Source: Bacteroidales bacterium UBA1715
GTDB lineage: Bacteria; Bacteroidota; Bacteroidia; Bacteroidales; UBA1715
Length of the DNA: 24,643 bases
Direction of reading: 5' to 3'
NCBI GenBank assembly: GCA_002317135.1
Contig: DCIX01000027.1
Location: 589 to 25,231, forward strand
The position numbers and the translations under genes were made by a program. Shown here in pieces: positions 8,398 to 15,031 of this stretch (positions are counted from its first letter, which is position 1; every line of letters starts with the position of its first letter). The notes beneath the pieces were generated by a model, which was given only the letters and a program-made list of their open reading frames with translations, had not been told where the DNA came from and searched no databases.

Positions 8398-10475
8398 TAT
8401 TCTGTTACATATAACTGTAAATATTGAGCAAGTTTGTCAAATGCACCTTGATTTATCTGTACTTGGTGGCGTTTTTTCACATCGCGCATCCATCTTTCCT
8501 CCACCTCGTGTTGATAGTCTACTAATAACTGATCTTTTGCCTCATTTATTGTTTGCTGACGCTTAGATAGATAATAATATGTTACCTGAAGAGAATCCCC
8601 ATAATCTCCAATCTTCTCTGGCATAATACAGGAAGATGTATTAGGCCAACAGCCATCACTTACTATGTCATTGGGCAAACGCAATGGTTCTTTCGTACTA
8701 ACATCGATAGCATTGGGAGTTTTTGCGTTAATTATATTCAAAATATATAATTGAGGAGAGCCTAAAGATTCATAATAAGCCATTTTGTTCGCATTCTTCG
8801 CTTTTGGGTTTGAGCCATTATACCAACTCTGTTGGCTATAAAGCATAGCCAATACTTTATCGTGTACCTTAGGATTATGTATGTAAATTGTAACAGTAGC
8901 ATTCCGTGGTTCTACCATATAGTTTTCCTTATGCTGATTAAAATAGAATTTCATACCAACAGAATCGCGAGCAACCTCTTGTATAACCTCATCGTTATAC
9001 AAATCATAGACAATCATACCATCGTGATATTCCTGCATAGTATATTGAAAATCAGTATCATGTTGCTGTAAGTTACGCATTTTAACAAGTTCCAAAGAAC
9101 GAAGCACAAAGTCTTCGAAACGCACACGCACCAACATATCTTTATCGTGTACATCTGGCAAACGATTCTTTTGTATTGCCGACAAATAGGTCAGGAATGT
9201 TTCGCGCGTATATTTCTCTCCATTAATTTCGAATAAAACAACATCTTTGCACGCAGGTTTTGTCCATTTTCCTAACAATACCGACTGGTCAACATATTGC
9301 ATAGTATTTTCAAGCTCCGCACGATTTTCCGTATAGTGCAATTCTTTCTTCAGCTTACTAATAAAGTAATTGTTAATATAAGCGCTACGGCTTTTATCCG
9401 ACTCAATACGCTTTTCGTATCCTAGTTTATATGCCTCATAATCAGGCAAATCAGCAGCATACAATCGTTGTACAATCGCATAACCATACGGAAGACGCAT
9501 TGGGTTTGAAAAAGAACCATCTGATGGCAAATTAAACAGCGTTTCCTTTATGTCTCGACTATATGGCAAACCATTGTCAATCAAACCCAAAAAACCACGA
9601 GATTGACGAAGATTTTCATTCTGATTATAGACAAGACTCAACGAATCGAACGAAGCGCCATTCTGTAATTTAGTGTAGATAGAATCGATGGTTAAACGAG
9701 CAGAATCCCAACCCATTGCTGTTTCGGATTGTGGATAAATGAGAATAATTGCAGCGCCTACAGCACCACGAGTTTTTCGTTTATCCAAAACACGCAAGAT
9801 ATACCAACCTTCTTCGGTACGAACAATAGTTTGTTGTCCTTTTTCTGTTTGGTATAGAGCATTCTCATACTCTATTGGCGAAACCATTGCCGTTATCCAA
9901 CCAACATTCCCATCGTATTCTTTACTTAGGTTATCGTCGGAATATTTTTGTACACAATCCTTAAACGATACGCCACGGTTTAACTCATTTTTTACCGTTT
10001 CCAATCGTTTTAGTGCAGCAAGTGTGTCTGCCGGGGTATCGAATTTATTTGATTTTATGAAAATATGAGCAACCTCATAATCAGAATGCAATCGCTCATA
10101 CTCAAGCAGAGCCATATCCGAGCGCATTTTTTCTAAACCAGAATACATACGATCGTGAGCGGTTGCTTTCATATACTTGAAAAATCCGTCTACAAAAGTA
10201 CGGGAGGAATCAAGTTGTAGATATTCAGCCTCAGCAACCTTAGTACGATAGTCTACAAATTTGTCTAGGTAATTACGCAAAGACTCATCTTGCATTTGGT
10301 CATTTGCGCTATATTTTGAATAAAACCACACAAAATCCCCCACGTTGAAATCCGAAGAATCAACGCGCAAGAGAGTTTGTCTGATTAGTGAATCAGGAAT
10401 CTGAAGTTTTTCCTGCGAATATGTAATGAAAGAAACAAGAAGAAAAACCAGCGTTATAATCTGTTGTTTCTTCAT
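8397..10475 (-). CDS. Periplasmic peptidylprolyl isomerase, PpiC/parvulin type (692 residues)
   Basis: This exported foldase has a signal peptide (MKKQQIITLVFLLVSFITYS, cleavage before QEKLQ). Helical SurA-like N-terminal sequence leads to parvulin domain 1 at about 133-232 (YEVAHIFIKS ... FKDCVQKYSDD ... GNVGWITA ... GWYILRVLD). A second, more divergent parvulin-like domain spans about 237-340 (AAIILIYPQ ... FDSLSLVYNQN ... GFLGLIDNG ... GYAIVQRL). The C-terminal half (350-692) is a second helical/peptide-binding region (NYFISKLKKEL, ETFLTYLSAIQKNR, VRFEDFVLRSLELVKMRNL) without a recognisable third parvulin domain. It starts 4 bases after guaB and overlaps the next gene by one base. The expected role is outer-membrane or secreted-protein folding in the periplasm. 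Confidence 0.9.
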   Translation of the reverse strand: MKKQQIITLVFLLVSFITYSQEKLQIPDSLIRQTLLRVDSSDFNVGDFVWFYSKYSANDQMQDESLRNYLDKFVDYRTKVAEAEYLQLDSSRTFVDGFFKYMKATAHDRMYSGLEKMRSDMALLEYERLHSDYEVAHIFIKSNKFDTPADTLAALKRLETVKNELNRGVSFKDCVQKYSDDNLSKEYDGNVGWITAMVSPIEYENALYQTEKGQQTIVRTEEGWYILRVLDKRKTRGAVGAAIILIYPQSETAMGWDSARLTIDSIYTKLQNGASFDSLSLVYNQNENLRQSRGFLGLIDNGLPYSRDIKETLFNLPSDGSFSNPMRLPYGYAIVQRLYAADLPDYEAYKLGYEKRIESDKSRSAYINNYFISKLKKELHYTENRAELENTMQYVDQSVLLGKWTKPACKDVVLFEINGEKYTRETFLTYLSAIQKNRLPDVHDKDMLVRVRFEDFVLRSLELVKMRNLQQHDTDFQYTMQEYHDGMIVYDLYNDEVIQEVARDSVGMKFYFNQHKENYMVEPRNATVTIYIHNPKVHDKVLAMLYSQQSWYNGSNPKAKNANKMAYYESLGSPQLYILNIINAKTPNAIDVSTKEPLRLPNDIVSDGCWPNTSSCIMPEKIGDYGDSLQVTYYYLSKRQQTINEAKDQLLVDYQHEVEERWMRDVKKRHQVQINQGAFDKLAQYLQLYVTE

Positions 10476-10479
10476 ATTT

Positions 10480-11949
10480 CTATTCTCTACTATAGTTTGG
10501 AGCTTCGCGAGTAATTGTTACATCGTGTGGATGACTTTCTGCATAACCAGCATTAGTTATCTTCACGAATTTCACATTACGCAATTCTTCAATTGTAGGA
10601 GCACCACAGTAACCCATACCAGAACGAAGACCACCAAGTAATTGGTATATTTCTTCGGAAAGAGTACCACGATACGGAACGCGAGCAACAATACCTTCTG
10701 GAACCAATTTTTTAGCATCAGATACATTTGATTGGAAGTAACGGTCTTTTGAACCTTGTTGCATTGCTTCCAAAGAGCCCATACCACGGTATGATTTAAA
10801 CTTACGACCTTGGTAGATAATTGTATCACCTGGAGATTCTTCCAAACCAGCAAGCAATGAACCAAGCATTACAGAACTAGCACCAGCAGCCAAAGCCTTA
10901 ACAATATCACCTGAATAACGAATACCACCATCGGCAATGATAGGAACACCAGTGCCTTTTAATGCTTCTGCTACATCAAATACAGCAGACAATTGAGGAA
11001 CACCGATACCAGCAATAATACGAGTTGTACAAATTGAACCAGGACCGATACCAACTTTTACCGCATCTGCACCAGCTTCAACCAAAGCAAGAGCAGCTTC
11101 TGCTGTTGCAATATTACCAGCGATAAAATCTATCTGTGGATATAATTGTTTTGCTTTACGAACAGTGTCGATAACACCTTTTGAATGACCATGAGCTGTA
11201 TCTACTACTACAACATCAACGCCAGCTTGTGCAAGAGCTTCAAGACGATCAAATGTATTAGGTGCAGTACCAATAGACGCACCTACGCGCAAACGACCTT
11301 TGTCATCTTTACAAGCGTGAGGATTATCAATTGCTTTGAAAATATCTTTGTATGTCAACAAGCCAACCAATTTACCTTTGTCGTCAACAACAGGCAATTT
11401 TTCAATCTTATGTTGTTGAAGAATTTCAGCAGCTTTCGAGACCTCATTTTGTGTAATAGTAACCAAGTTATCCTTAGTCATTACTTCTGCGATAGTTTTT
11501 GTCTTGTCCAAAACGAAACGCAAGTCGCGATTTGTAACAATACCTACAAGTTTTCGTGTTTCATCAACAACAGGAATGCCACCGATTTTGAATTCGTGCA
11601 TCAACTCCAAGGCATCAGAAACTTTTGCTTCTGGTGTGATTGTTACAGGATCGTAAATCATACCATTTTCGCAGCGTTTTACTCTTTTGACTTCCAACGC
11701 TTGTTGCTCAACAGACATATTTTTGTGGATGATACCGATACCACCTTCACGAGCTATGGCAATAGCTAAACGGGAATCAGTGATTGTATCCATTGCAGCC
11801 GAAATAATCGGGCAATTCAATGAAATGTTCCTTGTCAATTTTGTTGATACATCTACTTGACTAGGAAGTACTTCCGAATAACGAGGTATAATCAACACAT
11901 CGTCGAAGGTTAAACCTTCACCAATAATTCTATCCGTTTTGTATGACAT
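10480..11949 (-). CDS. guaB: Inosine-5'-monophosphate dehydrogenase
   Basis: This enzyme oxidises IMP to XMP with NAD+, the committed step of GMP synthesis in the cytoplasm. From the ATG at 11949 it is 489 residues, the usual length. It begins MSYKTDRIIGEGLTFDDVLI, the conserved N-terminus. Two CBS domains lie at about 95-150 and 155-210 (VTITPEAKVSDAL ... GIPVVD ... GIVTNRDLRF; LVTITQNEV ... KLPVVDD ... GLLTYKDI). The active-site loop GPGSICTTR puts the catalytic Cys at 307, and GGIRYSGDIVKALAAGAS and YRGMGS follow. A longer reading frame starts at 12048, but the promoter at 11974-12004 lies inside that extension and rules it out. It is the first gene of a five-gene operon with the chaperone trio and tcdA. 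Confidence 0.97.
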   Translation of the reverse strand: MSYKTDRIIGEGLTFDDVLIIPRYSEVLPSQVDVSTKLTRNISLNCPIISAAMDTITDSRLAIAIAREGGIGIIHKNMSVEQQALEVKRVKRCENGMIYDPVTITPEAKVSDALELMHEFKIGGIPVVDETRKLVGIVTNRDLRFVLDKTKTIAEVMTKDNLVTITQNEVSKAAEILQQHKIEKLPVVDDKGKLVGLLTYKDIFKAIDNPHACKDDKGRLRVGASIGTAPNTFDRLEALAQAGVDVVVVDTAHGHSKGVIDTVRKAKQLYPQIDFIAGNIATAEAALALVEAGADAVKVGIGPGSICTTRIIAGIGVPQLSAVFDVAEALKGTGVPIIADGGIRYSGDIVKALAAGASSVMLGSLLAGLEESPGDTIIYQGRKFKSYRGMGSLEAMQQGSKDRYFQSNVSDAKKLVPEGIVARVPYRGTLSEEIYQLLGGLRSGMGYCGAPTIEELRNVKFVKITNAGYAESHPHDVTITREAPNYSRE

Positions 11950-11973
11950 AGCACTTGTATTTTTTGATTTGAG

Positions 11974-12004
11974 CAAAGGTAGAGAAATTTCTGTACTTGA
12001 CAAA
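11974..12004 (-). promoter_or_regulatory. Consensus Bacteroidetes promoter of the guaB-chaperone-tcdA operon
   Basis: On the minus strand TTTG (12001-12004) is followed after exactly 19 bases by TACCTTTG (11974-11981), matching TTTG-N19-21-TAnnTTTG. Transcription should start a few bases downstream, giving a leader of about 20 bases before the guaB ATG at 11949. Confidence 0.82.
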
Positions 12005-12118
12005 GAACTTATGCGAGAGATTACGATAAGACAAAAATAAATTATCAACCAATTTATTTACAGTTTTTTACAAATTGAATATTCAAGAAAAGAAATATGA
12101 TTTCGCCCTACAAATATT

Positions 12119-13084
12119 CTACAAGCGCACGAAATTAATCAGCCCAATAAGAGCTTCACGACATTCATTTTCGGGAAACGAACGACAAAGTTCGATTGCC
12201 AAATCACAAAATTCACGATTCTTATCTGTGACGAACACAATGCCACCTTTTTCTTCCACAAAGTCAGCAATTTTTTGCAAAGTTTTCTTTTTATTATTAT
12301 GTGTTTTCAGCATAAAAAGAATCTTGGTACGCTCCGTAAATGACGCCTGCTGCAACGCATATAATAAAGGTAAAGTCATTTTCTTTTCTTGCAAATCGTT
12401 TAGCGGTGCCTTGCCCAATACCTCGGATTTTGCATAATCCAAGACATCGTCGCGTACCTGAAATGCTATACCCAAATACTCAGCAATTTTTTCGATTTTT
12501 TGCACATCCTCATCAGTTGCTTTTCCCGAAGAATGTGCTCCCATAATCATAGCCGCATGAAACAAAGCAGCCGTTTTACAAGAAATAATATCGTAATACG
12601 ATTGTTCATTGTTTTTCAGAGCCTTGGCGTGATCTATTTGCTTCAATTCACCTTCGCTCATTTCGCGAACGGCATTTGAAATTATCTCCAAGAACTTAAT
12701 TTCATTCTGTTCAATTGCAAACAAAAGTCCTTTTGCCAAATAATAATCGCCAACCAAAACAGCAATTTTATTTTTCCATACAGCTTTCACAGAAGCAAGT
12801 CCACGACGTTTTTCCGAATCATCAACAACATCATCGTGAACCAATGTCGCATTATGCAACAATTCCACCATATATGCCGCCGAATAAGTTGATTCTGTTA
12901 CATTTCCCAACATTCTTGCAGTCAAAAATACCAATGCCGGACGCAATTGTTTCCCTGTATTTCCAAATACATAGGAAGTTACGGCATTTAAAAGTGTTGT
13001 TTTAGACAACAACTGTGAACCAAACATTTTATTCAATGTTTGCATATCTTCTTGAATGATATTTGGAAACGAATACTTTGCCAT
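12119..13084 (-). CDS. Trans-polyprenyl diphosphate synthase (long-chain, IspB/menaquinone side-chain type)
   Basis: This 321-residue enzyme condenses isopentenyl diphosphate onto allylic diphosphates, probably to make the menaquinone side chain. It shows the full set of family motifs: GKQLRP at 44-49, the first Asp-rich motif HDDVVDD at 83-89 followed by RRG, a KTAALF segment near 170, the second Asp-rich motif QVRDDVLDY at 209-217, and GKAPLNDLQEKKMTLPLL (224 onward). Product length cannot be read from the sequence. I place the start at ATG 13084 (MAKYSFPNII): a perfect -7 box at 13092-13099 lies within the longer frame that begins at 13135, so that longer form would not be transcribed from it. 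The gene is monocistronic by position and divergent from yraN. Confidence 0.92.
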   Translation of the reverse strand: MAKYSFPNIIQEDMQTLNKMFGSQLLSKTTLLNAVTSYVFGNTGKQLRPALVFLTARMLGNVTESTYSAAYMVELLHNATLVHDDVVDDSEKRRGLASVKAVWKNKIAVLVGDYYLAKGLLFAIEQNEIKFLEIISNAVREMSEGELKQIDHAKALKNNEQSYYDIISCKTAALFHAAMIMGAHSSGKATDEDVQKIEKIAEYLGIAFQVRDDVLDYAKSEVLGKAPLNDLQEKKMTLPLLYALQQASFTERTKILFMLKTHNNKKKTLQKIADFVEEKGGIVFVTDKNREFCDLAIELCRSFPENECREALIGLINFVRL

Positions 13085-13091
13085 AACAATA

Positions 13092-13099
13092 CAAAGGTA
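13092..13099 (-). promoter_or_regulatory. -7 box immediately upstream of the prenyl synthase start
   Basis: TACCTTTG on the minus strand is a perfect match to TAnnTTTG and ends only 7 bases before the ATG at 13084. A start site a few bases past the box would make the mRNA almost leaderless. I see no good TTG/TTTG element 19-21 bases upstream. Confidence 0.55.
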
Positions 13100-13161
13100 C
13101 TGTTTTAATTGGTTTTGCTTGCTGAAAATCAACAAATCTTATTAAAAATAAAAAAACTTAT

Positions 13162-13169
13162 TACTTTTG
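13162..13169 (+). promoter_or_regulatory. -7 box upstream of yraN
   Basis: TACTTTTG matches TAnnTTTG and is followed by CAGAAC, with the yraN ATG 28 bases downstream at 13197. A -33 element is not evident; the upstream stretch is a poly-A/T run. It faces away from the prenyl synthase box, so the gap is a divergent promoter region. Confidence 0.5.
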
Positions 13170-13196
13170 CAGAACACTAACCAATACATAATTTTA

Positions 13197-13574
13197 ATGG
13201 AGACACCTGATAAAAGCCAAATCGGCAAATGGGGAGAAGAGACTGCCCGTACATATTTGGAAAACAATGGCTATGAAATATTAGAAACCAACTGGCATTG
13301 TTCCCACAAGGAAGTGGACATAATTGCAAAAATAAAGGAAACTATCGTTTTTGTGGAGGTAAAAACAAGGACCACAACATTCATAAACCCAGCGGAGGCG
13401 GTCAACTTACAAAAGCAAAAACTATTGATTGCAGCGGCAAATTCTTATATGCGTTCCAAAGGTTTAGATGCCAATGTCCGTTTTGACATAATTTCGATTG
13501 TAAAATTGAACAATTCTACCAACTTGGAGCATATTCCCGACGCCTTCTATCCACGCATTTCTCGCCGAAGATAA
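13197..13574 (+). CDS. YraN/UPF0102-family nuclease-fold protein
   Basis: This 125-residue protein belongs to the UPF0102 (YraN) family, which has a restriction-endonuclease-like fold. Its cellular role is poorly defined. The opening IGKWGEETARTYLENNGYEIL is the family signature. The putative metal-binding nuclease residues are visible as EVDIIA (Asp41) and VFVEVKTR (Glu54, Lys56). The basic C-terminus ends RISRRR. A TTG at 13167 would extend the frame by ten codons but falls inside the -7 box, so ATG 13197 is the start. Length is normal for the family. It is transcribed divergently from the prenyl synthase and is followed 126 bases later by an independent operon promoter. Confidence 0.9.
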   Translation: METPDKSQIGKWGEETARTYLENNGYEILETNWHCSHKEVDIIAKIKETIVFVEVKTRTTTFINPAEAVNLQKQKLLIAAANSYMRSKGLDANVRFDIISIVKLNNSTNLEHIPDAFYPRISRRR

Positions 13575-13625
13575 AATTGGTGTGATTTGTTACTATTTAC
13601 TCATATTTGTTAGAGAAAAAAGTTG

Positions 13626-13656
13626 TTGCATGATAAAAATTGTTGTTCTATGTTTG
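13626..13656 (+). promoter_or_regulatory. Consensus promoter of the secreted-protein operon
   Basis: TTG (13626-13628), 20 bases, then TATGTTTG (13649-13656) matches the Bacteroidetes TTTG/TTG-N19-21-TAnnTTTG promoter. The ATG of the first gene (13701) is 44 bases beyond the box. No strong Shine-Dalgarno sequence precedes it. Confidence 0.72.
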
Positions 13657-13700
13657 CAATGCACAAATAACAACGCAATTAACCAATTTAATTTTATATC

Positions 13701-15020
13701 ATGAAAAAACAACAATTTTTCAAAATGCTTACGAGCATCACAATGAGTATGGGATTAGCCTGTTCTATAATGGCAGAACCATACAATCCAGAAACAACTT
13801 ACAAAAAAGGAGACGAAGTAACAATTTCCATCAATGGAACAGAGGTGTCCATCGTCTATTTGAGCGACACTCCATCGTCTATGTTTCACACATCGACTCC
13901 CTACGATGCCAACAATAGTTGGTTATGGAGCGTAGCAAGTTCATATACAGGAGAATGGGTTCCTTTCCATTATGTTATGCAAAACGATAAGGAAATTACA
14001 ACCACATATTCAGGCAATACCTATAGATTATTACAGGAAATGTGGCCAACATCAGCCAGTCCTTCTGTTGCCGCATCAGAAAATTGGGGTTGGGAATGTT
14101 TGGACTGCAAAGAATCATCTGCAAATATGTGTCCCAATGCATTTAGTACCGACTACTTCCCTATTTCACTTGCACAACAAAACAATGGAGCCGACAATAC
14201 ATCACCAGCGAATGCAAGCGGGAACGGTGGTATTGTCGCAGGACAAGGCGGTAACTTTATCAATATAAACCAGTTACGATCTTGCAACACTCCATTTTCT
14301 TTATACAATAACGACATCTATTTTAGAGATGCGTGCGATCCTCATTCTGGTTTGGGATACTATGGTGTAAGCGACAATGTAAATGTACCTGCTCCAGAAA
14401 AAAGATTGTTTGCAGATACCGATATGGATGGACCAGTATTATACGGTTTTGGTGGTGGTGCCTTGGGCGTTCGTCAAAGAAACAATTTAGATGTAGTTAA
14501 TGGACCACATATTGAAAAAATTGCTTTGCAATGGACCCCAAGCACCGTTTTTATCGGAACAGAGAAACTACCTATGCTACTAACATCCTATAATACAATA
14601 GCTATAAAAGGATTAACTGGTACAAAAAGTGGATTTACTTTTTCTGGAACAGAAAAAACAAAAGCAATTGTCGTAAACAATACTACCAACAACAAGAATT
14701 CATTCGTTGTGTATGGCAATGGTACTGTTAATGCAAAGAAAATCTATGCGGAAGAGATAGAAGTTCTCCCTACAGTGAATGGAAACAAATGGCCAGATTA
14801 TGTATTTGAAGAAAACTATAATCTACGCTCTATGGAAGAACTACATTCGTATATAACAGAAAACAAACATTTACCAGATGTTCCTTCGGCAGAAGAGATA
14901 GCAAATGGTTCAATGAACCTTGCTGAAATGAATGTAACCTTACTAAAAAAGATCGAAGAATTAACGCTGTATGTGATTGACTTACAAGAACAAATAAATA
15001 CAGCAAAAAGTGCAAAATAA
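13701..15020 (+). CDS. Secreted protein with carbohydrate-binding-like N-terminus and tail-fibre-like C-terminal module
   Basis: A 439-residue exported protein of unknown function. The signal peptide ends near SIMAE (residue 26). The mature N-terminus, YNPETTYKKGDEVTI with a following aromatic-rich stretch (SWLWSV), and a second similar segment (TYSGNTYRLLQ ... NWGWE) recall CBM5/12-type modules, but this is tentative. A Cys pair (ECLDCKESSANMC) follows. The middle (GPVLYGFGGGALG, EKIALQW) and the C-terminal 90 residues (NGKWPDYVF-like segment, EELHSYITENKHLPDVPS, LLKKIEELTLYVIDLQEQ) match a Bacteroidetes surface-protein C-terminus that resembles tail-fibre trimerisation/coiled-coil ends. I see no T9SS sorting domain, so export is probably by Sec to the periplasm or surface. 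It is first in a three-gene operon, with 11 bases to the hydrolase gene. Confidence 0.85.
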   Translation: MKKQQFFKMLTSITMSMGLACSIMAEPYNPETTYKKGDEVTISINGTEVSIVYLSDTPSSMFHTSTPYDANNSWLWSVASSYTGEWVPFHYVMQNDKEITTTYSGNTYRLLQEMWPTSASPSVAASENWGWECLDCKESSANMCPNAFSTDYFPISLAQQNNGADNTSPANASGNGGIVAGQGGNFININQLRSCNTPFSLYNNDIYFRDACDPHSGLGYYGVSDNVNVPAPEKRLFADTDMDGPVLYGFGGGALGVRQRNNLDVVNGPHIEKIALQWTPSTVFIGTEKLPMLLTSYNTIAIKGLTGTKSGFTFSGTEKTKAIVVNNTTNNKNSFVVYGNGTVNAKKIYAEEIEVLPTVNGNKWPDYVFEENYNLRSMEELHSYITENKHLPDVPSAEEIANGSMNLAEMNVTLLKKIEELTLYVIDLQEQINTAKSAK

Positions 15021-15031
15021 GTCAAATTGCT

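Noticed and set aside
11185..11769. 194-codon open frame on the plus strand opposite guaB
   Set aside because: It lies wholly antisense to a well-conserved gene, its translation is low-complexity and Cys/Phe/Asn-rich, and it has no promoter or signal of its own.
11950..12048. N-terminal extension of guaB by 33 codons
   Set aside because: The extension contains the consensus promoter, and family members begin at the MSYKTDRII-type start.
12075..12086. Perfect palindrome TTGAATATTCAA between the prenyl synthase and guaB, considered as a terminator
   Set aside because: It is all A/T except two bases, has no loop, and the following bases do not form a clear U-tract; such dyads are expected by chance in AT-rich DNA.
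13085..13135. N-terminal extension of the prenyl synthase by 17 codons
   Set aside because: A perfect -7 box lies within it, and the extension has no family similarity.
13167..13196. TTG start giving yraN ten extra residues
   Set aside because: The TTG is part of the -7 box; the ATG at 13197 precedes the conserved IGKWGEE segment.
13085..13700. Search for tRNA or small RNA genes in the short gaps here and elsewhere in the window
   Set aside because: No cloverleaf, CCA end or T-loop sequence (GTTCRA) in a suitable setting was seen in any intergenic gap.
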